Below, piece by piece: positions 1 to 7,761 of a stretch of 26,116 nucleotides of DNA (the stretch's first letter is position 1; each line of letters begins with the position of its first letter). The position numbers were made by a program, and so were the translations under genes. This stretch comes from VGCC01 sp044375955. GTDB taxonomy: Bacteria > Actinomycetota > Actinomycetes > S36-B12. Below the pieces are notes generated by a model, which searched no databases, was not told the DNA's origin, and saw only the letters and a program-made list of their open reading frames with translations. The stretch lies in NCBI GenBank assembly GCA_044375955.1, contig JBILLS010000030.1:1-26116 (forward strand). Direction: 5' to 3'.

Positions 1-125
1 GCGACGAGCTCCGCACCGCCTGCCAGTCCGGTGAGGTCAAACTTCCCCCGCGGATCTCCATCGCGCGCATGCTGATCGAGCGGTGGTTCGGTGAGCCGAT
101 CCCGAGTGAGTGGGGAAGGAACTAG
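1..125 (+). CDS. nudC: NudC-type NAD(H) pyrophosphatase, C-terminal end (partial)
   Basis: This is the 3' end of a gene entering from the left edge, read in the frame starting at base 3 and ending at TAG 123-125. About 40 codons are visible. The peptide includes LPPRISIARMLIERWF, which resembles the conserved C-terminal tail of NudC Nudix hydrolases (P-x-S-I-A-x-x-L-I-E-x-W). These enzymes hydrolyse NAD(H) and related dinucleotides. The Nudix box itself lies outside the window. Position beside mrx1 and uvrD2 supports the call, because I recall nudC next to them in mycobacteria. Its stop overlaps the stop of the convergent mycoredoxin gene by 3 bases in a shared CTAG. The identity rests on a short tail plus synteny. 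Confidence 0.65.
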   Translation, partial: DELRTACQSGEVKLPPRISIARMLIERWFGEPIPSEWGRN

Positions 126-379
126 CCCGAGAGCTCGGCGACCTTGGAGACCACGTCGCGGATCGGCGGATTCGTCATGGTCGTTCCATCGGCGAACAAG
201 AGGGTCGGCACGGTCTGGTTGCCTCCGTTGGCGGACTCGACGAACGCAGCGGCCTCGGGGTCCTGCTCGATGTCCACCTCGCGGTAGGTCAGCCCTTCGC
301 GGGACATCTGGGCCTTGAGGCGCTGGCAGTAGCCGCACCAGACGGTGCTGTACATCGTGACCTGGGGCTCGCTCGACAT
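122..379 (-). CDS. mrx1: Mycoredoxin (glutaredoxin-like, CxxC)
   Basis: An 85-residue glutaredoxin-fold protein. The redox motif WCGYC has Cys15 and Cys18, the cis-proline loop TVPT lies at 56-59, and a GG/ADGT region follows, as in actinobacterial mycoredoxin-1. Family role: reduction of mycothiol mixed disulfides on proteins, with electrons from mycothiol, in the cytoplasm. The ATG at 379 is chosen because the residues upstream of it are low-complexity and unlike the family, and 85 residues is the normal length. No Shine-Dalgarno sequence is seen. A TACGGT box ends 6 bases before the ATG, which fits leaderless transcription. It is divergent from uvrD2 across 58 bp. Confidence 0.93.
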   Translation of the reverse strand: MSSEPQVTMYSTVWCGYCQRLKAQMSREGLTYREVDIEQDPEAAAFVESANGGNQTVPTLLFADGTTMTNPPIRDVVSKVAELSG

Positions 380-385
380 AGGCAC

Positions 386-391
386 ACCGTA
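386..391 (-). promoter_or_regulatory. Candidate -10 box for leaderless mrx1
   Basis: TACGGT on the minus strand fits the actinobacterial -10 pattern TANNNT. Six bases separate it from the ATG at 379, so transcription would start at or next to the start codon. No good -35 is visible. Inferred from pattern only. Confidence 0.4.
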
Positions 392-437
392 GACACTGGG
401 GTCCACACCGGTCGCACCCCCATGCCACGATCGACCC

Positions 438-2465
438 GTGACCGATGCACTGCTCGAGGGCCTCGACGACGAGCAGCGTGCGGCGGCGGAGGCCGTCGAT
501 GGTCCCGTGATGATCCTGGCGGGTGCGGGAACGGGGAAGACCCGGGCCATCACGCACCGCATCGCCTACGCGGTGGCCACCGGAGCCCATGACGCATCCG
601 CCACGCTGGCGGTCACCTTCACCACGAAGGCCGCGGGGGAGATGCGCACTCGTTTGCGTGATCTCGGGATCGAGGGCGTCCAGGCGCGCACATTCCACTC
701 GGCTGCGCTGCGCCAACTGCGCTACTTCTGGCCGCGCCTGTCTGATCGGAACTTCCCGGGGATCGTGTCGAGCAAGATCCCGATCGTCGCCGAGGCGCTC
801 AGCGCGCAGGGGGTGACAGCCGATCCAGCGCTGCTCCGTGATGTGGCTGCAGACCTCGAGTGGGCGAAGGTCAACTTCGTTCAGGCTTCGCGGATAGCGG
901 AGGGGAGTCACGCACGCAGTTGGAGCCTGGAGCCGCGCCAGATGGCGTCGTTGGTGCGCGACTACGAAGGCATCAAGGGGGACCGTGGTCTGCTCGACTT
1001 CGAAGACATCCTGCTGGTGCTGGTGGGTGCGCTCCGCGAGAACGCGGGTATGGCTCGCGAGGTGCGGGCCCAGTACCGCTGGTTCACCGTCGATGAGTTC
1101 CAAGACGTCAACGCGGTGCAGCGTGCTCTGCTGCAGGAATGGCTAGGAGACCGGGACTCCCTCTGCGTCGTCGGCGACCCGAGCCAGACCATCTACACCT
1201 TCACGGGTGCATCGGCGCGCTACCTCCAGGAGTTCCCCGCCACCTATCCCCAGGCCACCGTCGTGCGCCTGGTGCGCTGTTACCGCTGCACCCCCCAGAT
1301 CGTCGACGTCGCCAACTCAGTCATCCACGCGGGTACTGGAAAACCCATCACCTTGACCTCGCAGTGCGCGCCCGGTCCCGTTCCCGAGGTAACGGCCTTC
1401 GACGACGACGTCGCGGAGGCACGTGCCATCGCCGAGTCGATCGCGGCGGAGATCGACGCGGGTGCTGCGCCCTCGGACTTCGCCGTCCTCTACCGGATCA
1501 ACGCGCAGTCCGTCGAGATCGCCGCAGCACTCGCCGAGCGTGGGATTCCCTTCACCACCCGGGGGAGTGAGCGCTTCTTCGAACTTCCTGAGGTGCGGGA
1601 GGCTGTCACGCGCATTCGCGGTGCGGCGCGGGCAGGGGAGACGTCGCTGGAGGCGGTGCCGGCGATCCTTGGTGCCATGGGATGGACACCGGAGGTACCG
1701 ACCAGCACAGGCGCGGTGCGTGATCGGTGGGAGAACCTCAGCGCGATCGTGGCTCTGTCCCGGGAACAGTCCTCCGTCCTCGCAGACTTCGTCACCGAGC
1801 TCGACCGTCGTGCCGAGATGCAGCATTCGCCCGAGGCGGTCGGGGTCACCCTCGCCTCTATCCATGCGGCCAAGGGTCTGGAGTGGCCGGTCGTCTTCGT
1901 CCTCGGGTGCAGCGACGGATTGCTACCCCTGCTGCACGCGGAATCCCCGGAGCAGATCGAAGAGGAACGCCGGCTGCTCTACGTCGCGATCACTCGCGCC
2001 CAGCGGCGGTTGTCGCTGAGCTGGGCGCATGCACGTGAGCCCGGGTCCCGCGCGGTGCGCGTGGTCAGCAGATTCCTGCAGGGACTCCAGGCGGTTCCGG
2101 GGTCGTCGCCCCGCGGCCAGGTCTCCCGTGGCGCACCCGCGAAGTCGCGCACGCGTCGCGGCCCCGCGACCTGCCGCACCTGTGGTCGCGCGCTGGTGAC
2201 AGCAACCGAGCGCACGGTCGGACGTTGCCGGGTATGCCCAGCCACCTATCGGGATCAGGACTTCGAGCAGTTGCGAGCCTGGCGCCTGGATCGTGCCACC
2301 GCCGATGGTGTTCCGGCCTACGTCGTGTTCACCGACGCGACCTTGATCGCGATCTGCGAGACCCAACCGGGCTCACTGGAGGAGTTGGCCCGGATCCCGG
2401 GGATCGGTCCGGCGAAACTCACCGCCTACGGCGATGACGTGCTCGCGCTCGTGAGCAGCTGGTGA
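438..2465 (+). CDS. uvrD2: ATP-dependent DNA helicase UvrD2
   Basis: A 675-residue superfamily 1A helicase. Visible motifs are Walker A AGAGTGKT (28-35), motif II DEFQD (about 219), motif III GDPSQTIYTFTGA (about 247), an EEERRLLYVAITRA-type motif VI region (about 510-520), a four-cysteine cluster CRTC...CRVC (about 578-600) and a C-terminal HRDC domain (about 612-675). The tetracysteine plus HRDC architecture is what distinguishes mycobacterial-type UvrD2 from UvrD1 and PcrA. Role: 3'-5' DNA unwinding in replication and repair. The start is GTG 438, seven residues before the conserved LDDEQRAAAE box. The stop lies 3 bp from the stop of the convergent ABC1 gene. Confidence 0.95.
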   Translation: MTDALLEGLDDEQRAAAEAVDGPVMILAGAGTGKTRAITHRIAYAVATGAHDASATLAVTFTTKAAGEMRTRLRDLGIEGVQARTFHSAALRQLRYFWPRLSDRNFPGIVSSKIPIVAEALSAQGVTADPALLRDVAADLEWAKVNFVQASRIAEGSHARSWSLEPRQMASLVRDYEGIKGDRGLLDFEDILLVLVGALRENAGMAREVRAQYRWFTVDEFQDVNAVQRALLQEWLGDRDSLCVVGDPSQTIYTFTGASARYLQEFPATYPQATVVRLVRCYRCTPQIVDVANSVIHAGTGKPITLTSQCAPGPVPEVTAFDDDVAEARAIAESIAAEIDAGAAPSDFAVLYRINAQSVEIAAALAERGIPFTTRGSERFFELPEVREAVTRIRGAARAGETSLEAVPAILGAMGWTPEVPTSTGAVRDRWENLSAIVALSREQSSVLADFVTELDRRAEMQHSPEAVGVTLASIHAAKGLEWPVVFVLGCSDGLLPLLHAESPEQIEEERRLLYVAITRAQRRLSLSWAHAREPGSRAVRVVSRFLQGLQAVPGSSPRGQVSRGAPAKSRTRRGPATCRTCGRALVTATERTVGRCRVCPATYRDQDFEQLRAWRLDRATADGVPAYVVFTDATLIAICETQPGSLEELARIPGIGPAKLTAYGDDVLALVSSW

Positions 2466-2468
2466 CGC

Positions 2469-3794
2469 TCAGGTGGAGGGGACGGACTCGACGAAGTCCG
2501 GGACCCACTCGTCGATGACTTCGCGCACGGGCACCGTGGCACCCAGCTGACAGAGGACGGCGATGCTGCCGATCCACACCCGGTGGATCAAGGCGTACGA
2601 CGGCGGGAGGTTGATCTTCAGGCCGACCATGAAATCGGGGTTGCGGACATCGTTGATCCGATTGAACTGGCTGCGAAGCCAGTCGCGGTTGAAGTGGAAG
2701 GTCTCGTGACGGGCGGGCTCGACGAACGGCTCGAGGTAGCTGAGCAATTGGTTCGCGTCGATATCGACATTCGGGCGGACGAATCCCTCGCGCCGCAGTC
2801 CCTCCATCACTTGCTCGGCATCCCCACTCATGGCGATACGCAGCAAACTGCCCATGGCTGTGGGTAGACCATCGGGCAGGTCCGCCACCGCACCGAAGTC
2901 GAGGACCACGAATCGGCCGTCGGCGGCGATCCGGAAGTTGCCCGGATGCGGATCGGCGTGAAGCAGGCCGGCGCGCGCCGGGCCCGAGAGTAGGAAACGC
3001 TCGTACATCGAGCCTGCGCGATCGCGCTGTTCCTGGGTGCCGTCGCGGATGATGTGTGACAGCGGAGTGCCATCGATCCATTCGCTGATCAGCACGTGCG
3101 GTGAAGCTGCCACCACGTGGGGGACCAGAACTTCTGGATCACCCTCGAATGCGCGCGCGAATGCGCGCTGGTTATTGGATTCGCGCACGTAGTCGAGCTC
3201 CTCGATCGCGCGTGCGCGCAACTCCTCAATCAGCGGCTTGATCTCCAGTCCGGGTATCCAGGAAGCGAACAGTGTCCCCATCCGCGCCAGTTGGTTCAGG
3301 TCGGCGATGAGCGCTTTGTCGGCACCTGGGTACTGCACCTTGACCGCGACCTCGCGGCCGTCGTGCCACACGGCCTTGTGCACCTGTCCGATGGATGCTG
3401 CCGCGGTGGGTGTGTCGTCGAAGACCTGGAAGCGTGAGCGCCAGTCGGGGCCCAACTCGTCGGCGAGCAGCGCGTGGATGCGCTCGGCCGGCATCGGTGG
3501 AGCCGAGTCCTGCAACTTCGTCAGCATCGCCCGGTAGGGACCAGCGACCTCCTCCGGAAGGGCGGCCTCGAAGATGCTCATGGCCTGTCCGAGCTTCATC
3601 GCCCCACCCTTGAGCTCACCCAGAACCTTGAATAGTTGCTCGGCGGTGCGCTGCTGGAGTTCCGCTGCAACGGCTTCAGCGGGTTTGCCCCCCACGCGCT
3701 TGCCCCAGCCCAGGGCGGCCCGACCCGCATGACCGGCCGGAAGGGTCACCATCCGCATGGTGCGGGTGAGTGCATTGGTGGGTAATTCGGGCAC
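2469..3794 (-). CDS. ABC1/AarF (UbiB-like) atypical kinase-family protein
   Basis: A 441-residue protein of the ABC1/ADCK/UbiB family. It shows the KxGQ motif KLGQAMS (67-72), the alanine-rich nucleotide loop AAASIGQVH (131-139), the lysine in VAVKVQYPG (152), the LHADPHPGNF catalytic-loop equivalent (about 285) and DFG in VLDFGAVADLP (about 297). Family members are atypical kinases or ATPases linked to quinone or lipid metabolism; the substrate here is unknown. The start GTG 3794 gives a normal family length. The M. tuberculosis gene next to uvrD2 (Rv3197, as I recall) is of this family. No whiB7-like ORF was found beside it, unlike my recollection of mycobacteria. Confidence 0.9.
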   Translation of the reverse strand: MPELPTNALTRTMRMVTLPAGHAGRAALGWGKRVGGKPAEAVAAELQQRTAEQLFKVLGELKGGAMKLGQAMSIFEAALPEEVAGPYRAMLTKLQDSAPPMPAERIHALLADELGPDWRSRFQVFDDTPTAAASIGQVHKAVWHDGREVAVKVQYPGADKALIADLNQLARMGTLFASWIPGLEIKPLIEELRARAIEELDYVRESNNQRAFARAFEGDPEVLVPHVVAASPHVLISEWIDGTPLSHIIRDGTQEQRDRAGSMYERFLLSGPARAGLLHADPHPGNFRIAADGRFVVLDFGAVADLPDGLPTAMGSLLRIAMSGDAEQVMEGLRREGFVRPNVDIDANQLLSYLEPFVEPARHETFHFNRDWLRSQFNRINDVRNPDFMVGLKINLPPSYALIHRVWIGSIAVLCQLGATVPVREVIDEWVPDFVESVPST

Positions 3795-3826
3795 ATGCCA
3801 TTGTCACCTGAAACGAGACCTGGCGC

Positions 3827-4816
3827 TCACCCAGGGTCGCCCCACGAGCAGCCGCACAACGGGTGGACGGGGCGTTCCTCGCGCGCGGGGCCGTCCTCAC
3901 CACTCGTCAGGCGAATGGCGATGTTCCGCCAGGTGGTGTCGGGGCGGTGTCCGAGCCGGGAATCACACCAGTCTGCGAGCAATCGGCTGGTGACGTATGT
4001 CACCCATCCCGTCAAGGCACTCGGTGCGAGGGCGCACCTGCGCCGCTGTGCCCACTGCACGGACCGGACGGGCCAGTGTGGGTCGCGATCACGGTGGTGT
4101 AGGTGCGCGCAGCGCAGACAGGACGTGGTTCCCGGAATGACGAGTGGTCCGATCACCGCGGTGCCATGGGTGAGTCCGATGTGCAGGTGGCTGCCATCGC
4201 CGGAAACCGGACCTTCGTCGCCGTGGGCGAGCTCGGGATGTGCGCACACCACCCGCACGTGAACCGCCTCCTGCGTCAGTCCCGCGCGCGGGGTGATGCG
4301 CATCCCGGCGGAGAGCACCGCGTCGGCGAGTCCGGTCAGGTGTCCGTGCGGGTCGTCGATGTCCACGTGGACCCGGCCCCGCGCATCCAGGATTCGATTC
4401 ACCTCGGCGATCCCGAGTCCGCCCGCCGAGTCAGACAGCAGAACGCGGGTCAGCGCGAGGCAGGTGCGACGGTCCTCGTCATCACCCCAATACCAACGCG
4501 TCGGAACCGCAGACGCATCACCGAGGTAACCGCAGCGGTACGCCGCACTGAGCAGTCGCTCCGCGCGGGTCCGCGGTTCGGGGGCGCGGCGCAGGAGTAC
4601 ATCCAGCGTCTCGGTGCCGTCGATGCGGCGCACCCAGCGGATCACGTCTTCATCCGCTTCGATCGACTCGGGATCATCCCCCCACTGGACGCGGTTGGAG
4701 TCGGTCCAGATCAATGGTGGATCAGCCAAGAGGTGGGGCCGCACCAAGCGTGCCCAGGGAGCATCGGATCGCATCCGTCCAGGGTGTGCGGGTCGCCTGT
4801 GGATTGCCAGGTGCAA
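3827..4816 (-). CDS. ThiF-like / TOMM cyclodehydratase-like protein
   Basis: Up to 329 residues. The C-terminal half has GPLVIPGTTSCLRC (223-236), then H-x-R-D-R-D-P-x-W-P, and ends with HPLCGC (about 321-326). This resembles the E1/ThiF-like cyclodehydratase-related proteins of actinobacteria (often named TOMM leader-binding or bacteriocin cyclodehydratase domain proteins), in which CxxC and CxC probably bind zinc. The Rossmann-like region (about 145-180) lacks a clear GxGxxG, so adenylation activity is doubtful. No YcaO, dehydrogenase or short precursor gene is near. The start may be ATG 4816 or, equally plausibly, ATG 4774 (residue 15), which removes a His/Arg-rich head. The function is unknown. 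Confidence 0.7.
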   Translation of the reverse strand: MHLAIHRRPAHPGRMRSDAPWARLVRPHLLADPPLIWTDSNRVQWGDDPESIEADEDVIRWVRRIDGTETLDVLLRRAPEPRTRAERLLSAAYRCGYLGDASAVPTRWYWGDDEDRRTCLALTRVLLSDSAGGLGIAEVNRILDARGRVHVDIDDPHGHLTGLADAVLSAGMRITPRAGLTQEAVHVRVVCAHPELAHGDEGPVSGDGSHLHIGLTHGTAVIGPLVIPGTTSCLRCAHLHHRDRDPHWPVRSVQWAQRRRCALAPSALTGWVTYVTSRLLADWCDSRLGHRPDTTWRNIAIRLTSGEDGPAREERPVHPLCGCSWGDPG

Positions 4817-4832
4817 TCCACAGGAGTAACCG

Positions 4833-6092
4833 CTATACGCGGGTTCCGCAGGCGCGGACGATGACGTCCGCGAGTACCTCGGCGCAGGTCACCACGTCAT
4901 CGATGTCCACCCACTCATCGGGTGCGTGAGCGGCTGCACTGTCCCCGGGCCCGTACTGGATGGTGGGAATCTCGCCGAGTCCACTCATCAGGCGCAGATC
5001 CGATCCGTAGGGAGCACCGAACACATCGATGGTGTCTCCCGTGCGGGTGGTGTGCGCATCCCGTACCCAGTCCAGGAGCGGATGGTTCACGTCGGTGCTC
5101 CCTGACGCGAACTGGCCGCCCCACCATTCGACGATGACCGGGTGGTCGCGCAACCACGGGTCCTGGGCGCAGGCCAGAGCCACGGCCTCCTCCAACTCGG
5201 CGCGTGCGTCCTCGACCGACTCACCGAGGGCCACACCGAGTCGACCCTCGGCCAGGAGCAGGTCGGGCACCGTCGACGCCCAGTCGCCCGCATGCACCGT
5301 GCCGATCGACAGGGGGTACGCCACGGTCCAGCGGGCCATCACGGGATCGACCTCCGCATTGCGCCGTGCCTCGAGGGCGCGCAGTGCGTCGACCACTGGG
5401 AGGAACTTCTCGATCGCGCTGACGCCCTCGGTGCGTCGCGAGGCATGCGTTGCGCGACCCGGAACGTGGAGTCGGAAGGTGAGGGCGCCGCCGTTCGCGG
5501 GGACGATCGCGAGGTCGGTTGGCTCCGGGATGATGCACGCATCGGCACGCACCCCGTGTTGCAGCAGCGCGTAGGTGCCCAGACCACCGTCCTCTTCGCC
5601 GCTCACCGGTGCGAGGAGGACGTCGCCGGCGAGGGGAATCCCTGCGTCGCGTACGCAACGCATCGCCTCCCAGGCGGCGACGAGTCCGGCCTTCATATCG
5701 CAGGTTCCGCGACCGATCATGCGTTCGGAGCCGTCGACACTCTCGATGCGCGCGCGGAAAGGGTCACCGGACCAAGCACCGAGGTCACCTGGGGGGACGA
5801 CGTCGGTGTGTGCGTTGAGCAGCAGCCGTCGACCACCGCCGCTGCCCGGCCAGGTGAGCAGGATCCCGCGTGCGCGATTGCGCGCCACCTCCATGCCGGG
5901 AAAGGTGGGGAGCGACGCCAGCTTCGCAACGTCGATGGTCCACTCGGCCACAGTCCAGCCCTCTGTTCGCCATGCCTCGGCGAGGGCGTCTTGGATGTCC
6001 ACCTCCGCCTCGGTTCCGCCCATGGACGCGAAGGAGACCGCCCAGGAGAGGTCACGGGTGATGCGTGCTCGGGAGGCGCGGAGCGGACCCAT
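4833..6092 (-). CDS. M20 family metallopeptidase (ArgE/DapE/ACY1-like deacylase)
   Basis: A 419-residue di-zinc amidohydrolase. Metal ligands and catalytic residues are visible in order: H95-T-D97 in LNAHTDVVP, D132 in GRGTCDMK, the acid pair E166-E167 in VSGEEDGG, E190 in IIPEPTD, and a late His in AAAHAPDEW. The family cleaves amide bonds of N-acyl amino acids or small peptides (acetylornithine or succinyl-diaminopimelate type); the exact substrate cannot be read from sequence. It lies upstream of the ThiF-like gene on the same strand, 16 bp away if that gene starts at 4816, so they may be co-transcribed. It is divergent from the DUF5679 gene across 178 bp. Confidence 0.9.
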   Translation of the reverse strand: MGPLRASRARITRDLSWAVSFASMGGTEAEVDIQDALAEAWRTEGWTVAEWTIDVAKLASLPTFPGMEVARNRARGILLTWPGSGGGRRLLLNAHTDVVPPGDLGAWSGDPFRARIESVDGSERMIGRGTCDMKAGLVAAWEAMRCVRDAGIPLAGDVLLAPVSGEEDGGLGTYALLQHGVRADACIIPEPTDLAIVPANGGALTFRLHVPGRATHASRRTEGVSAIEKFLPVVDALRALEARRNAEVDPVMARWTVAYPLSIGTVHAGDWASTVPDLLLAEGRLGVALGESVEDARAELEEAVALACAQDPWLRDHPVIVEWWGGQFASGSTDVNHPLLDWVRDAHTTRTGDTIDVFGAPYGSDLRLMSGLGEIPTIQYGPGDSAAAHAPDEWVDIDDVVTCAEVLADVIVRACGTRV

Positions 6093-6217
6093 GGGCCATT
6101 CCTACTCCCTCAAGGAAGCGATATGTCCGATTTGGCACGGTTGCCTGGGCAAACTTCCCCACAGGCGTTGCGCGTCGGGCCGGTCGAAGCCCCCCTGGGG
6201 CCTACCGTGGGGGCACC

Positions 6218-6245
6218 GGTGGCGAGCGCCACCAGCCGCGGCTGG
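6218..6245. repeat. Two adjacent inverted repeats upstream of the DUF5679 gene
   Basis: The first (6218-6233) has 7-bp arms ggtggcg/cgccacc with a 2-base centre. The second (6232-6245) is the perfect 14-bp palindrome ccagccgcggctgg. They sit 26-53 bp before the ATG at 6271, between the divergent M20 and DUF5679 genes. They could form mRNA hairpins in the 5' leader or bind a regulator. No convincing promoter hexamers were found around them. Confidence 0.5.
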
Positions 6246-6270
6246 CGGCAGAGTTCGACAGGAGGGCCCC

Positions 6271-6426
6271 ATGGCCGAGAGCTACACCGGCGAGGCGTAC
6301 TGCGTGAAGTGCAAGGAGAAGCGCCAGTTCACCGGGAACGTCGAGGAGACCAACGGTCGCCGTTTCGCCAAGGGCATCTGCCCGGTGTGCGGCACCAAGG
6401 TGACCCGCATCCTGGGCAAGGCCTGA
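6271..6426 (+). CDS. DUF5679 small zinc-ribbon protein
   Basis: A 51-residue protein with two CxxC knuckles, CVKC near residues 11-14 and CPVC near 38-41, and the C-terminal TKVTRILGKA typical of the actinobacterial DUF5679 family. It is predicted to be a soluble zinc-ribbon protein. I know of no assigned function, although the Lys/Arg content would allow RNA or DNA contact. The start is fixed by a strong Shine-Dalgarno, AGGAGGG at 6260-6266, four bases before the ATG. The reading frame stays open far upstream, but only this part looks like a family member. A strong hairpin follows the stop. Confidence 0.9.
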   Translation: MAESYTGEAYCVKCKEKRQFTGNVEETNGRRFAKGICPVCGTKVTRILGKA

Positions 6427-6440
6427 TCCACTGACCACCG

Positions 6441-6472
6441 ACGCCGCGGTACCCACCCGGGTGCCGCGGCGT
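6441..6472 (+). terminator. GC-rich hairpin terminator after the DUF5679 gene
   Basis: The left arm acgccgcggtaccc (6441-6454) pairs with gggtgccgcggcgt (6459-6472) over 14 bp with one G-U pair and a 4-base loop. It starts 15 bp after the DUF5679 stop and ends before the next gene. There is no T-tract, which is common for actinobacterial terminators. This is the only strong terminator-like hairpin noticed in the window. Confidence 0.75.
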
Positions 6473-6489
6473 TGTGGTGCCCGGGCACT

Positions 6490-6495
6490 TACCGT
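6490..6495 (+). promoter_or_regulatory. Candidate -10 box for leaderless metalloprotease gene
   Basis: TACCGT matches TANNNT and ends 6 bases before the ATG at 6502. No Shine-Dalgarno is present, so initiation on a leaderless transcript is likely. It also supports ATG 6502 as the true start, because the alternative upstream start would lie inside the terminator hairpin. Confidence 0.45.
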
Positions 6496-6501
6496 TGTCC
6501 T

Positions 6502-7761
6502 ATGAGCACCCCCTTCGGCTTCGGTGCCGGGAGCCCCTTCGACATGAACTCCCTGGGTGCTGCCCTGCAGCAACTCGGCCGGATGCTGCAACAGGGTGAG
6601 GGGGACGGGCCCATCCGGTGGAACGTCGTGCGCGACGTCGCACGTCAGGCCATCTCCGCGGGCGGTGACCCGGTGGTGCCCGACGCCCAGGTGCGTGCCG
6701 TCCACGACGCCTTCCGCCTCGCCGACGTCTGGCTCGATGGCGTCACGACGTTCCCCGCCTCCGACGGTCCGGTGCAGGCGTGGAGTCGCTCCGAATGGCT
6801 CACGCAGACTTTCCCCGCGTGGGAACGCATCGTCGCCCCGATCGGTGAGCAGATGCAGGGCGCCGTCTCCTCGGCGCTCCCCGCGCTCAACGCCGATCCG
6901 CAGGCGATCCTCCAGTCGTTGCCCGAGAACATTCGGCAGATGCTCCCCGATGGAATTCCCCCGGAGATGGCCCAGATGATCGCGCCGATGATGGGCATGA
7001 TGCAGCAGTTGGGGTCTGCGGCCTTCAGCATGCAACTCGGTCAGTCACTGGCTGGATTGGCCTCGGAGGTCCTGTCCTCCTCGGACATCGGAATCCCGCT
7101 GACACTCGAGTCTGTGCGCGCGTTACTCCCGGGGAACATCACCGCTTTCGGTGAGGGCTTGGGTCTCCCGCAGAGCGACGTCCTCGTCTTCATCGCGCTG
7201 AGGGAAAGTGCCCACCACCGACTCTTCGACCACGTGCCGTGGTTACGGGCGCGAGTGATCGGCGCAGTGGAGGAGTACGCCCGCTACATGCAGGTCAACA
7301 CAGCCAGCCTCACATCGGCCCTGGACGACATCGATATCTCCAACCCGCAGGCGCTGCAGGAGATCATGTCCCGCGGCATCGTCGAGCCCGAGCCCACCGA
7401 CGAGCAGCGCGCTGCCGTCGCGCGACTCGAGACCCTGCTCGCGCTCGTCGAAGGATGGGTCGACGACGTCGTGACGCAGGCAATCGAGGACCGCCTGCCC
7501 TCCGCACCGAGTCTGCGCGAAGCGATCCAGCGGAGACGGGCAGTGGGCGGACCCTCGGAAAAGACCTTCGCCACCCTCGTCGGGATGCAGTTGCGCCCCC
7601 GGGCCATGCGCGAGGCGGCCACGGTCTTCGCCGCGATGCGGTCGATGAAGGGTGTCGACGCTCGTGACGCACTGTGGGGTCACCCGGATCTGCTACCGTC
7701 GACCGAAGATCTTGAAGATCCCCTGGGTTTCGTTCAGGCAACCGACGACACTCAGCCGTAG
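6502..7761 (+). CDS. DUF2342 family zinc-dependent metalloprotease-like protein
   Basis: A 419-residue protein of the actinobacterial DUF2342 'zinc-dependent metalloprotease' family (Rv3195-like, as I recall). The recognisable signature is ALRESAHHRLFDHVPWL near residues 230-246, with Glu and two His as likely metal or catalytic residues. The N-terminus is Gly/Phe/Met-rich, followed by a Met-rich stretch (about 150-170). There is no signal peptide, so it is probably cytoplasmic. The physiological substrate is unknown. The last 10 bases overlap the end of the convergent P450 gene, which marks the junction between the core block and the catabolic cluster. Confidence 0.88.
   Translation: MSTPFGFGAGSPFDMNSLGAALQQLGRMLQQGEGDGPIRWNVVRDVARQAISAGGDPVVPDAQVRAVHDAFRLADVWLDGVTTFPASDGPVQAWSRSEWLTQTFPAWERIVAPIGEQMQGAVSSALPALNADPQAILQSLPENIRQMLPDGIPPEMAQMIAPMMGMMQQLGSAAFSMQLGQSLAGLASEVLSSSDIGIPLTLESVRALLPGNITAFGEGLGLPQSDVLVFIALRESAHHRLFDHVPWLRARVIGAVEEYARYMQVNTASLTSALDDIDISNPQALQEIMSRGIVEPEPTDEQRAAVARLETLLALVEGWVDDVVTQAIEDRLPSAPSLREAIQRRRAVGGPSEKTFATLVGMQLRPRAMREAATVFAAMRSMKGVDARDALWGHPDLLPSTEDLEDPLGFVQATDDTQP

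Noticed and set aside
3795..3826. whiB7 gene between the ABC1 gene and its neighbour
   Set aside because: I recall a whiB7 at this place in mycobacteria, but only 32 bp separate the genes here and no four-cysteine WhiB protein is encoded.
5142..6434. Long plus-strand ORF across the M20 gene into the DUF5679 region
   Set aside because: The M20 protein on the minus strand has all family motifs. This frame has none and reads through the divergent promoter region.
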